Positions 24,183-36,215 of a stretch of DNA of 64,000 bases are shown piece by piece (the stretch's first letter is position 1; every line of letters begins with the position of its first letter). This stretch comes from Persicaria tinctoria (lineage: Eukaryota > Streptophyta > Magnoliopsida > Caryophyllales > Polygonaceae). The translations under genes and the position numbers were made by a program. The notes under the pieces are model-generated. The model saw only the letters and a program-made list of their open reading frames with translations. It was not told where the DNA came from and ran no database searches. The stretch is from assembly GCA_037127255.1 (NCBI GenBank), contig JBANSL010000016.1, positions 1,862,501-1,926,500 on the forward strand, given 5' to 3'.

Positions 24183-24436
24183 CTTCCTCCGTTCGACAAA
24201 AACTTGTCATTTTAGAGTTTTGTTTTTGTTCGAAAAAACTTGTCATTTTAGGTATTTTTGCTTCTACTTTACTAAAATGCCCTTGATTTGATTGATGTGT
24301 TGTGAGTTGTAGTTTTTGATAAAGTAAAAAATAGAGTAATAATTGATGGCAAATTAGTAAAAAAGAAGTGTAATTATTAGTTTTATTAAAAGTTGTGTGG
24401 AGAATTAAAATGACAAATTTTGCCGAACGGATGGAG
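24183..24436. mobile_element. Stowaway-like MITE (copy 3)
   Basis: About 254 bp between TA dinucleotides (24181-24182 and 24437-24438). Ends are inverted: CTTCCTCCGTTCG against CGAACGGATGGAG. The interior contains AACTTGTCATTTTA twice near the left end and its partner near the right. Non-coding. Confidence 0.8.
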
Positions 24437-25999
24437 TAATATATATATATATATGTGATTTTCTGACGATGAACAACTAAATTAATTAATGATTAATACA
24501 CCAAAATAAATGAACTTTATTATGTCACTATTAAAAAGGCCTACAGGCTACAACTCCTATTTGGCCTTAGTTTGTCAATGCTAATCTAGTACTCCACCAT
24601 GGGCAAAATTAATTTTGACTTTCTTTTGTGAAGAAATTAAGAAGTCAATTAAAAAGGGGATTGACATATGTTGTAGAATAGTACAAAATTCAGCTACACT
24701 CATTAATAATAGTTAGGTGAGAGATGAATTAATAGTTACTCTCATACATACAAATACCAATATATAATTGTGATTTTACCACACATGGGGTCTTCAACAG
24801 TCCATGGAACATCAATTTTTACAGCATTGAAAACCATGGGACTCAAATTGCATATGCAATGATGGATTTGCATGGGATGTAATTGCATGAATGTCACATG
24901 CAATGTTGAGTGTCCACAGGACAAAGGGTCCAGCCCCCTTAGATTTTTTATGCCCCTACTTGGGTTTCGAATAATCGAGAGACTGGACAAATGGGTAGAT
25001 TGTCATTGAGCGAGAACACTAAATAAGACTCCTAAGCGAGAAATAAGACATACAACAAGTTCAAAGAAATAAAAATGTTAAATCAACATCTAGAAATATG
25101 GATTTATATTGAAAGTCAAATAAGTAGCATACATGGTGATATTACATTACTTAAGAAATGCAACTTAAAACACATATTTTAGGTATTTTTATGCGAGAAT
25201 ATGGGTTGGGTTGATGATTGGATTATTGAGTTGGATAATAGATAAAAAAAAAATCACTCATAATTCATTCATCATCTGATTCACCCGTTACTTACTTTAG
25301 TGCAGATTTTCACCCTAAAATTCAATACAGCACAAATGAATTAATATTTCACTGATTATTTTCAACTTTAAAGCTTGTAAAAATTTATATTTATATTAAA
25401 AATCTCATATTTATATAATGGACAATTTGCATTTGGGCACTCAATCTAACCCCATTTCCCTCATCTGGTTAGACTCAAGACACAGGTTATTGGGGAAAAA
25501 ATCTTGTGCCTTGAGCTCCTATTTTCTTCATTTATTAATTTCTCAATAGTTGGGTCATATTTATTGGTCTCTCATGTCCCCCACAGTTGTAAACCACCTA
25601 TTTTTAGGATTGTTTTTATTATATCTTTTGTATGTGACCTTTAACCTAACCATCCAGGGTCCCTACTCCCTTCCATTTTAAGTCTTCCATCTACACATTT
25701 TTTCATTAATTTCAATGTACAGTGATAGTACTTAATTTTATATGGTTGTCATTCAATTCCATGCATGTAATTATTCTGTACATATTTATTAACAGGACTA
25801 TTATATGTGCCATCAAAATTAGAACGTGGATCTTTAAGTACTACCCGCAAGTCTTTTCCAGTGAGTCATTCCGAAATGGTTTCCAGCTTTACAAATCGGT
25901 AAATATCAAACCGGTTTCTTAAACACCGGGTTTCTCGAAAACATTTCTCTCGACTCGTTCGGAGTATGAATCCCCCCACCAATCCCGGGCTTCGGATTT

Positions 26000-28900
26000 A
26001 CATTGGCCGACATCAAGAAGAGTCGTAAATCGACCCAGGAAACGGACACAAGACGAGAATTGCTCATCCGGAAAGTTCTTCTGGCTTGAACAGTTTCAAG
26101 GAGTGGGAAGGTGGAGTTTTTGGTCTGATTTGATTCCTTCAGTAACAGTTGATTGGCTGCTAGTGCTAGGCCATGTACATTTTGTGCCTTTTGCTTTTTC
26201 ACCCAAATACAACACACATCAGATGGGCCATGGAATCGCCGTCGGTACCGAAACACAGGCAGGGGCGAGAGACGCTTGTTTTTGCACTGTTGATGACTGA
26301 TGTTTGAGGCCATTTCCACTCCCGCTGTTGGTGGCTGTTTTAACAAACGCATGTGCTCGCATATGCACATTTCAACTAACTGCAACTACTTGTATGGGTG
26401 GCACAAGATCTTGAGATTAAGTACGAAGAAAACGACCAATAACTCGTCATTTCAGAGAGGTTAAGCACAGCTTGGAGCAAAGAGATGACAGTTATCACTG
26501 GGATTGACTGGATTTTTCCCATCATCAAACCCTGGAAAATGAACAAGGAAATTGGCTATACCGGAAATTGATTGGTAGCAAGTTGGGTTAGGTTCAATGG
26601 ACTAGTTGGAGCTTGGACTAGAAGAGTTTCGAATGCGAATGAATCTAGTATGATGATTCATCTTCCAGGGTTATCAGAGAGCTCCTACATCTTCCGGATG
26701 AGGATAACAGTATGGCAATCGATCCCTCCTGGTTTCTGCTGATCTTGCTAGATTTCTGGACTTCTTTTTACCCTTCTTAGGCTTGAAATCCTGACTTCGA
26801 GCTCCCGACTAGTTACCCTCTTTAGACCTGTCACTTTTCACATAAGATTCAACCAGATTAGCCTTTACCGATGTTTTTGTAGGTTTAGGCTTAGGCTTGT
26901 CCTTCAGGCAATTGGCCTCCTCAATCTTCATGACTGACAAGCTCATCCAGTGTCAGATCCTCTTCTGCTTGTGTTTAATATCCTCCTTTTTGCCTTGAAG
27001 TTCCAGAGAAGGCCATGTAAGGTCTCTATCAAGATAATTCTGATTCGCAGGATTAGATTGTGATGTACTGCCCCGAAAAGGATGTTGAGTCACGAGGGTG
27101 GAGGATCAGTCACCGAAGCACTCCAAATTTTCAGATGTAAATCTGGCCTCCATCTTATGACCTTCTTGATTCCTGAGTCACTGAATGGGAGGATTAGGAT
27201 AACAACAAGTACACACTCATTTTGCTGTTCAAGAGAACCAACATCAACAAAGCATTAATCTTGATACACATATAAAGTCATTACTCTCACAAAGCTAAGC
27301 AATTCAGAGCCTATGGTAAATTACAATGGTAAAAACACAAACAAGCCATTTAAGCAAACACTCGGTACGAACACACACAAGCCATCTGAGCAAACCTTGA
27401 CTCCTTGAGTCATATCTATACCCTTTTGTGAATAAACTTCTTGTCATTTATCCAAATTTATGGTTCAAACAAGAAAAATGTTCATCAAGCTCTTCTTAAT
27501 TTATCTGTCTTCTATGTAAGAGGGCGACCGTTGGAGGCAAGCTAAACATGGGCACTATCACTATATCTGGGTCTGGGATTCCTACCTTACTCCACAATCA
27601 CATGTTCACATCCCAGGATTTCAGTGGAAATGGCCAAGAAAAAATTTACCAACTAAAATTTGCAAACATCTCAAGGGGAAAAAAACGTCTTAATTTATCT
27701 CTCTTGTGTAAGAGGGTAATTATTTGGAGGTAAGCTACACTTGGACGCTCTCCTTGTGTTTGGAAATCCCACCATTACTCTAAAATCACAAGTTTACATC
27801 CTAAGATTTCAATATATGGAAATGCCCAAGAAAGCATTTACCAACTAACTCTGCAAACATATCATGAAGGGGAAAAAGCCCTCTCTACCCAAAGGGCTAG
27901 TTCATTTGAGCAAAATTCAAAATCTAGAAAACACTGATAAGTCCAAGAATTTATTATACCAAACAGGCAAACACAAAATCTCATCAGAGTATATACCTTG
28001 GCTTTAGACAGAGTATATGCCTTGGCTTTAGACAGATTCCTTGCCTGATGATACCCATTATCATTTTCATGTAAACAATGCCAAGGACTCTCCAAAACTT
28101 GACAACCACCTAAATTTGTTTGCACACTGGATCATCCAACCTAGAAAATGCCACCTGAAAAGCATGTCAAAAGTAAGAAAGCGATATCTTTTCCTCAAAG
28201 ATATGAATGTAATAAAAAAGCAACAAGACATACAGCCATCAAGACAAAAAATTAAAAGCATGTATACCAAACACATCCACTTTGTTAATGGCCCATTTTT
28301 CAGTAGCGCTTAGGGGCTTGATTAAGTGCCAAAGATCAAGAAAGGAAGTCAGTATAAAAGTAAATTTGGCACATCCGGTGAAGTGCTTCTAGCTTGAACA
28401 GGTGTAAGGAGTGAGGACATGGGATTCGTTTCATTTTTGTTTATTTTGGTCTGATTTAGTTCCTTTACTTTCCACTCATTTGCTCCCAATGTACATTTGA
28501 TGCTTTTCACTATTTCTTTCAAAATCATTACTTGGGTCATAAACTCATTCATGGTTAGTACTGGACACCGGCAGGGACGAAGGACTTTTTTGCACTGTTG
28601 ATGATTGATCTTCGAAGCTTTTTCCACTTCTGCTGTTGGCAACTATTTTAACAAAACGCATGCGTTTGCATCATATGCATAATATATAGCATACAGATTA
28701 ACTAAAGCCTGGGGCATGGGTTTGGATGTATAAGAGACTGAACACCAGACATGAACTCTTAACAGATCAAGCCAGGTCTTTTCCTTCAAAAACATTTCGG
28801 CGTTGGCAGAGATTCAGTCCCCAAGATGCTTGTTAAATCCTTCACAAAATTGTCCAAATGAGGGAGATGCAGCATGACTTTATTAGGAGCAAAGAGCTAA

Positions 28901-29520
28901 GAAGCTTACATGTCCTTAGCAAGAGAAGAGAATTGGGGAGGCTTGCTCCTGCAATTAAATATATGGTGCTGTTTGAAGAAAGGAGTGTTCTCCAGTGGCA
29001 GCTAAAACTATCATCAGTTTCCTCCTCTCCTCAACATCTGCAAAACGAATCCAACCTTTTGGGCCCGGTTGAATCGTAAAAAATGGATATACAGGAAAAT
29101 TGATCTATATCAAGTTGGGTTAAGTGGCCACAACCGGTGATTGGTTCAGTGGACTTGCCAAAAGTTGGGAGTGAAAGGAAGGTCACCAGTTTCAAATGCG
29201 AACGGAAACACAGTTTGATGATTCTTCTTCTCGGTTTTCATTGTGTTAAGATGCATGCCATCTTATGTCAACAAAGGGATCTTAGTTGAAACCAGAGTAT
29301 ATACCTTGGTTCTTGACAGATTCCTTGCCTAATGACCAATTATCATTTCCATGTAAACAATGACAATGACTCTCCAGCACTTGACAACCACCTTCAATTG
29401 CGCACAGGATCAACCAAACCAGAAAATGCCACCTGAAAAGCACGTCCAAAGTAAGAAAGCGACGCCTTTTCCTCAAAAAGAAGTAAATGAAATGAAAAGG
29501 CAACAAGACATACAACCGTC
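26000..29520. repeat. Block of diverged local duplications
   Basis: Several segments occur twice in the same orientation with moderate divergence. About 26040-26360 matches about 28380-28680; 26560-26680 matches 29090-29230; 27493-27688 matches 27689-27879 (adjacent, about 190 bp each); and 28010-28255 matches 29300-29520. The pattern looks like old tandem duplication of a non-coding or dead-gene unit. No domain is recognisable in any frame. Identity was judged by eye. Confidence 0.7.
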
Positions 29521-30407
29521 AAGCTTTGCCCTGTCACCAGCACTTGCAAGGAACCTTATTCTCTGGGTAAAAGGATCAAAATATTAGGTCATCACAAAAT
29601 TCAAACTAGTTAAGCAACTGATAATTGTGCCTCAGAAGAAACACATGATGTCGATGCCTAACCAATAAGCCAAGCAGCCATGTATGTCACTAGCCAGATT
29701 TGTTAGCAACCTGCTTATTTCACTACATAAAGGATACGACAGATATGACTGCCAGAGCAAGTAGAACACAAGCCAGGTTTGTTCATACGTGAAGACGTCG
29801 GGCCATGGAAACAAAGACAAACTAAAAGTGAAATGAAATGGCTACTCAAGTAACTCAACTAAATACAACAAAAGAAGCTGCCACTCAAACTCAGCGGAGT
29901 GTAACAGAGTTAAAGAAGACGAGAAAAGTTCAGAACTTAAGATACTTGACACTTCACATGTCAGCAAAGCAAGATCAACAAGGGATAGCAAGCACAATAT
30001 AACTATAGATAAATGATACTAGTTGATTTTGCAAGCAGGAAAAAGGTATTGATTATATCACACATTCTTACTAAAGATACAACATTGCCATGCTAAGTAC
30101 TGTAAAATTACAAACAAAAACTTGTTATCCTTTCTACTGCCTGAACTGCTAAACATCAACCAATTTCAGCTTCATGGGCGACCGGAAAAAAAAAAGGATC
30201 TTTAACAAGGAAAAAGGGTTTCTGGTTTTCTTCTATGTTCTTATTTACATCAACAAAAAATGAATTCCAAAAGAGGGAGAATAAGAGCACATAGTTCAAT
30301 GACAATTCTGATTCTCCCTTGCAAATACCATTCCAAAATTCAGATTCCATTGCACTTTATCAGCGTAGCTTCCTGTTGCAACTCCATTGCTCAACCAATC
30401 ACAAACC

Positions 30408-31562
30408 CTAGACTCCAAAGGTCCAATCCTCTCTCTGCCTTCTCCTGAATATAGAATTTCTCCCTGCCACTCTTGACTCAGAGCTCTCATTGGATCCTGA
30501 ATTCCTTCCTCTGCGAAAGAAGGACAACACACTGCGAAATGCACGCCCCAAACCTCGTCGCTCGCCAGTTCGATTGGTGCTAGAAGCCCAAGTTATTCTC
30601 CTTGGAGCACCACCGCGGTTGGCGTTCTCATTGAACCTCCCATCCATCTCTGTATATACTGCCGGCAACTCCCCCTCAGCCATCCTCCGCCCACCGGAAA
30701 ACCTCCCGACTGCAAATCCACCGCCAGGGAGCCGCCAAATCGTCAACCCCGCGGAGTCGTCCATTGCATCCGACGCGGAGGGGCTTCCGTCTCCTCCCCC
30801 GTCCGCTTCCGTGGGCAGTTCGTACCGGCACACGGGGCAGGAGTTGCGCAGAGAGAGCCACGGGAGGATGCAATTCGGATGGTAGATATGCTTGCAAGGC
30901 ATCTCACGAGCCTCCTCATCAAGCTCGAAATCCTCCTTGCAAACCGCACATTGACACTCCAAATCAACCTGGCTAGAGACGATCTTCACCACCGGCATCG
31001 AATCCACCGCTGATTTAGCCGCCGGCGGGTTTTCTAAACGCCTCACATCGTTAATCTCGAGGTGCGAGAGCTGATCTAGGAGCCGATCGAATCCAGATCC
31101 CATTAGAAACTCGGAAATACTCACCGGCAGCGGACGAAGCCCTAATCCCGCCCCGTCGTCGTAGTACAATTGATAACTCCTCCTCTCCGCCTGGCTCTCA
31201 ACATCTCCACCACCGCCATCTCCTCCAGCTTCATTCTCCCCAGCGCTACGAAGGACGATTACAGGATTGAAGCTCGAAGGCTGATCATACGCGCCTCTCC
31301 TACGGCTCCTTCGAGCGGCGGCTCCGAGTAATGCGGCACGGGAGAAACCAGCGCTGGCGCCAGCTCCAGCGGAAATCGAGAGCGGGGAGGGGTAAGGGCG
31401 GATGAGGTGGCGAGGAGAGAGAGGGACGAGAGGCGAATCGCTATCGTCGAGCTCCTCCACGAAGCCACTACCACAGTCCGGGCAGATCGCGATGTGGCTA
31501 GATCGGGAGGCTACGAAGCGCTCGCACCTGTAGCACCAGTACGTGGATCCATTTGTCGTCAT
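30408..31562 (-). CDS. RING-H2 E3 ubiquitin ligase with DUF1117 tail, 384 aa
   Basis: Cytosolic or nuclear ubiquitin ligase of the plant RDUF/RZF type, a family linked to drought, ABA and chitin responses. It starts with a C2C2 zinc-ribbon (CYRC ... CPDC, about residues 10-33). A low-complexity middle follows, then a RING-H2 finger (CAVC ... CKHIYHPNC ... CPVC, about 205-244). The basic C-terminal tail (RRITWASS ... FFRRG ... EDWTFGV) fits the DUF1117 region of this family. The ATG at 31562 is chosen because it directly precedes the zinc-ribbon. The open frame runs 24 codons further upstream but only to a TTG. Intronless, as usual for the family, and GC-rich against AT-rich flanks. Confidence 0.93.
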   Translation of the reverse strand: MTTNGSTYWCYRCERFVASRSSHIAICPDCGSGFVEELDDSDSPLVPLSPRHLIRPYPSPLSISAGAGASAGFSRAALLGAAARRSRRRGAYDQPSSFNPVIVLRSAGENEAGGDGGGGDVESQAERRSYQLYYDDGAGLGLRPLPVSISEFLMGSGFDRLLDQLSHLEINDVRRLENPPAAKSAVDSMPVVKIVSSQVDLECQCAVCKEDFELDEEAREMPCKHIYHPNCILPWLSLRNSCPVCRYELPTEADGGGDGSPSASDAMDDSAGLTIWRLPGGGFAVGRFSGGRRMAEGELPAVYTEMDGRFNENANRGGAPRRITWASSTNRTGERRGLGRAFRSVLSFFRRGRNSGSNESSESRVAGRNSIFRRRQREDWTFGV

Positions 31563-32812
31563 TGCTGGAAAGCTTCGAAGGTTTGCGATGGAGAGAGAAA
31601 TGAGGCGGTGGAGGAGATGAAAGGAAGAGATCAACGGTGGGAAAGCGCGTTCTTTCTGCGAGGATGCTGTTGACGTCCATTTATTTATATTTATATATTT
31701 TTTTTTAATTTAATATTTTATTTGGAGTCGTGCTGGACAATCTCTTTCAGATTTTTGAAGGTTGACCGGTCTGTTTACGAATTGCAGGCCGGGTACGGCC
31801 CGGCCCGGTTCGCCACAACTTATGGGAAAAATTAGTATATTGTATAAAACTACCCATAAATCATAAAATTATATAAAAATATCCATAAATTTGATTTTCT
31901 ATCAAAATAACCAGATTTTCTAAGTTGATCGATCTCTCTATTATTCTTTTACGTGGGTTCTGGATTGTTTCTCATCGTATATTAAACAACATCATATATA
32001 AAAAAAGAGATGTACCATTCACATGAGTGATGAATCTATATGAAAACACGACATATGATGGATGAGATCAATTAGACGGTCGGTGGTGTTAGGTTTAAGG
32101 ATGCGAAATATTTTTTTATCTGCCACTCGATCAGGGTTTATCATAAATAAGATTAAGCATTTAAATATAGGTGTTTCTAGTTTCAAGTGTTAAATATGTG
32201 AAAGGGATATTGTCAAATTTAAAGGGTAGGTGGTAGTGATAATGGTGAATGTGGCATCCAAGTCATGGCAAAGAAAGTGTGCCACATCCTAATTTGTGTT
32301 ATTTCCATTGTCAAATCAAAAGCTTAATATATAAAAATTTAAACTTGCAACAATATAAAGGGTGGTTGAGAAATAGAAATATGAGATTTGACTAATGATG
32401 ATGTAACAATGATGGTGAATAAAAAAGGTTGGTAACATGAATTGTTTAAGTAGGAGTAACAATAAACAAAAGTTAGTTTACACTAAAGGAAGACAAAGAA
32501 AGTGATGAAATGAAGATAATGTATATTATAAACCCTAAGTGAGGTAAACTATCCTCCCTTTCAAGTGACATAACACCACTATATACAAAAATTTACACTT
32601 GTCTAATCCTCGTAGTTGCACTTGCATTTGCATGGCTGCATTTATTTATACAAATGCGCAACCACATCATATCGCCGTGGACGGCGCCCCACCCGATCGT
32701 AATCCTCCATCACCGTTGTCAAGCAGTTTGGGCCTGCAAATTGGGCCCCTTTCATTTCCTCAATGTACGTGTGATCGAGAACCATCGAAATGGACGTTGC
32801 ATTTTTTTTTAA
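31563..32812. other. Promoter side of the RING gene; no gene seen
   Basis: About 1.25 kb between the RING gene ATG and the nested transposon complex. The first ~120 bp is probably 5' UTR and core promoter. The rest is AT-rich with no recognised element. Confidence 0.5.
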
Positions 32813-33269
32813 TAAGGGTTTTAGGCAAGATGTCAGAATGGCTATTAACAAGATAATTTCACCTAAATTATCACATGTTCTTTTCATTTTTTTCGAACAC
32901 ATTGCAAAAAGGGACAAAACTCTCTTTTCCTGAATCGAAACCTAAATCTGTTGAACGAATTGTTTTGATTGAAAACAACCTAAAATCGATGAAATTAATC
33001 AAAAGATCAATCAATCAACACACGAATTGGTATATCGGTCGCTTTATCGTGATTATCGAATGACATTTTTTGGTCTTCGTTCGAAAAAACCGTTGAAGGA
33101 AGAAACTCGGCAGATAGAAACGAGGTTAATGCATAAGCTCGGCAGAATGAGACGAGCTTAATACGTAACCTCGGCAAACAAAAATGAGGTTATGATGGAG
33201 CCTCGTCTACGTTTTGTGAGGTTTATATGGACCCCTTTTGAAGATCTTATCTAAATTCTCATACATTTA

Positions 33270-33382
33270 AGCCGAGCTTAATAAATAACCTTGGCTTCTG
33301 TTGTTGAGGTTAAGAAGGGAGCTCGGCTTCTGTTGTTGAGGTTATTGAGGGAGCTCGACTACTGTTGTTGAGGTTATATATT
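33270..33382. repeat. ~32-bp subterminal tandem repeats, left arm
   Basis: CTTCTGTTGTTGAGG or a close variant begins at about 33295, 33327 and 33359, each preceded by GCTCG or TTGG. The mirrored set in the right arm lies at about 36870-36985. Subterminal arrays of this kind often bind transposase; that role is inferred. Confidence 0.7.
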
Positions 33383-34288
33383 AGCCTCATTGACACGTAT
33401 TGCATAAATTCATTAAATTGTGTAGAGGTATGTGTGATGGATCCTATTTACAAATTGCACTTCAATTTGAAAATCTAACCTTCAAACTTTCATGAATTTC
33501 AAAATTGAATTGAAAATCTAATTTCATAATATATAAACTTTAACATAGGAGATGTCAAATGTACCTTTGAATCGAACAGTCCAAGTCGGGCGAGTTTGCG
33601 GCGATGTCGACGGTCCAAGTCGTGAAGGTAGCCAACCAAACCGGGTGCAAGGTTGTCGGCGACGGTGGTGGAGGCGGGCGGTGGAGAGCGGAGAGTGGGA
33701 CGACGAGAGGAGGGCCTGGGTCGCTCGCGGTTCTCTTTTCTCCTGCCTGTTGAGTTTGAAAAAAAAATCGAACAGAAGAAGACAGGGCCAGGGAGGGAAG
33801 AGCTGTAAATGGGAAAATAAAATAGAAAATGATGGGTTTCGAACCTCTGATCTCTACCAAACCAATTCAGCACGCCTCTGGACCTCTACCACCCAAGCTA
33901 CCAATTCAACCTTGTTTCATTCTACAAGGTATTTGAATTAGTATCCTTGACTACTTTGTATGTAGGTGTAACCCAAAATTATTTAGAGTACTTTTAATTA
34001 ATACAAAAAAATTAAAAATTATATTTATATTGTGCATGTCCAATAATATATATTTGCATATTTTTTCTTACAAAATGATATTTGTAATAAATATTATGAT
34101 TATTATTCTAAAATAATGATTCTTTTAATATTTTTTAAAAATTTCATTTATATTAAAAAAAAGTATAGATATATATGTTATTTGATATTTACAATGTAAA
34201 TAATTTTTTTTAATTATTAAAAAATACCTTAAATAATTATATGTCACATCTAGGTTTGCATACTAGGGAGCAGATGATCCTAACATAC

Positions 34289-34289
<1 letters not shown>

Positions 34290-34320
<31 letters not shown>

Positions 34321-36215
34321 ATGGGTAACTTGTGCACACCCTTTAGGGTGTACTTTGTGCACAGATCTGGACCCTTGATCTCAATGAAATAAATGGATGA
34401 GATGGCGACACGTGTACCATAAATTAAAAAAAAAAATGAAAACTAATCTAAATTGCAGCGTATAGCGCGTGTAGAGGTGTGGTACTGGTGGGGAATAAAA
34501 CCCTAAATCCTCAATTAGAGTATTCTTCATCGTGCTTCTTCCTCCCATGGATCCAAGGAGAACAACCGGTGGCGAAGGATGGCGAAAGCAAGGTCGACGA
34601 CACCGGTGGAATCGAATCTAGATGAAAAGGTTGTCGACGGCTTTGGGCTATCAGAAGCGGCGAGGGGCAATCTTCTTCGACTGGATCTCGCCGCCGCCGT
34701 CGATCGATTCGATACGCTGCAACCAGCCTTCCTCTTCGCCCTCGACGTCAATGCCAATCGCCGCCACTTGCCTCCCAACACCGCGACCAGCCTTCCCAAT
34801 CGTTTCGAGGATCTTTACAACTGATGTGGTCGCCCTTTGAATGGATGTGTGCGATGGCGGTTGAATGAGCCGCTGCGGTCGAGGGTTGAACGAGCCGCTG
34901 TGGTTGCCCTTCCCAATCACATCGGCAACTGTCCAAGCAATGGGTTTTCAGTGCCTCCTTCAAATCGATGCGTGCAATGTCGAACTAGCCGATGCGGTTG
35001 ATTGTGGAAGGAGATGGTGCAATTGGAAGCCAACCGAGAATGTCCAGTTGAGTTAGCTGCTACTTATTTCATTATGAAATAATTTTATTTTTAATTCAAC
35101 CATTATTCGGTAAATCTCTAATAATTATTCAACGGAATGTGTGTATTTTGTGATTGAGAGATAGATTTGTCGATATTATTCGTTGAATTCTGAATAATTA
35201 TTCAGCGAAACGTGTGTATTTTGTATTTCGAAATACAATTGGGATCTGAGATTGTCGATCCATGTTATTCGTTGAATTCTGAATGGTTATTCGATAGAAT
35301 GCATGTGTGTATTTTATAATTCGAAATCAATGTGTGATTGAGGTATAAGGTATTTGATATTATTCGTTGAGTTCTGAAGACAGTTATTATTCGGTGAATC
35401 TCTAAATATTATTAAATACAATTGTCATTTTTTAAAGAAATCTTAAATTCTAAATATTATTGTATTCATTACAATTGTCATTTTTGTAAAGAAATCTTAA
35501 ATGGTTAATTTTATGCGTTACACAGGAAACATTATTCGGTGTGATACCAGCATTATTCGATGAATTTCTAGGTATTATTCGTTTATAAAATAAATTTTTT
35601 TTATCGCAACACATAAATATGAGATTATTCGGTGAAATATGAAGCATTATTCATATAAATCGTAAGTATTGTTTAAGGATTTGAGGTTTTTTTTCATCTA
35701 AATTTCATGGGAAAAAAAACATTATTCGGTAGTACATAACAAATTATTCACTGAAATTGGTGAATTTCATATAAATTGGACGCAAAAAAAAATATTATTT
35801 GGTAAGATGTAAAATATTGTTCGGATAAATTGATAAATTTCAAAAAAAACAAAATCCGGTGGTTCCACCAAAACTCACTCATATTGTAAAAAGTAGGTTT
35901 GAATAAAAAAATGGGGTTGAGAACTTTAAAAAAAAAAAGGAAGGGCAGTTTCTAAAAAAAAAAAAGAGAAAGAAGGAAAGATTAAAAAAAAAAAACTGTA
36001 CAAAAAAAATGAGATATGGGTACGGAGTACCACATGCACGCGCCTCCCTCAAGGAAGGTAAGTAATTTGTGTAGTGGGTCCCACGTTTTTTAATTTAAAA
36101 AATAATAAAAACAACCAATTAATTTTAACCATCCATCAACTCTTAATTAAAGGTCAAGATTTGTGCACAAGATATATCTTAAGATATGTGCACAAGATAA
36201 CCACTCCCTATATAT
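34290..36215. mobile_element. Nested ~1.9-kb element with imperfect inverted ends
   Basis: The left end (TA/GA run, then GGGTAACTTGTGCACA) is matched by the inverted right end (GGAGTGGTTATCTTGTGCACA). Similarity continues for about 80-100 bp, including GTACTTTGTGCACA against TATCTTGTGCACA. It lies inside the larger TIR element. A GC-richer block at 34530-35060 looks like captured gene sequence but has no intact recognisable product. Superfamily undetermined. Confidence 0.55.
35100..35840. repeat. Degenerate ATTATTCGGTGAAT repeats
   Basis: A motif close to TTATTCGGTGAAT occurs a dozen or more times at irregular 20-60 bp spacing, with variants such as ATTATTCGTTGAATTC and ATTGTTCGGATAAA. No coding potential. 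It looks like the eroded product of repeated short duplications inside the nested element. Confidence 0.65.

Larger units (their letters stand above)
21635..30407. other. 8.8-kb gene-free stretch with TE remnants and duplications
   Basis: No supported protein gene. It contains a probable Copia LTR remnant (22170-23210), a Stowaway MITE (24183-24436) and a block of old local duplications (about 26000-29520), described separately. The longest frames (up to 159 codons on the minus strand) lack recognisable domains, and one recurs in degraded form in a second duplicate, which argues against coding. Confidence 0.55.

Noticed and set aside
25906..26385. 159-codon minus-strand frame
   Set aside because: No recognisable domain. 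A diverged duplicate (28349-28642) breaks the frame and keeps similarity in non-coding flanks, so selection on protein is unlikely.
31563..31634. 24-codon N-terminal extension of the RING protein
   Set aside because: It would need a TTG start; the first ATG is at 31562, just before the conserved zinc-ribbon. The same reasoning removes 53 codons from the lectin kinase and 5 codons from the thaumatin-like protein.
33270..33382. CRISPR-like regular repeats
   Set aside because: Three 32-bp units are contiguous tandem repeats without unique spacers, mirrored in the other TIR; this is a transposon subterminal array in a plant genome.
34527..34824. Overlapping frames on both strands (81-90 codons)
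   Set aside because: They lie inside a nested transposon in a GC-rich block. No frame is preferred and no homologue is recognised; treated as captured debris.
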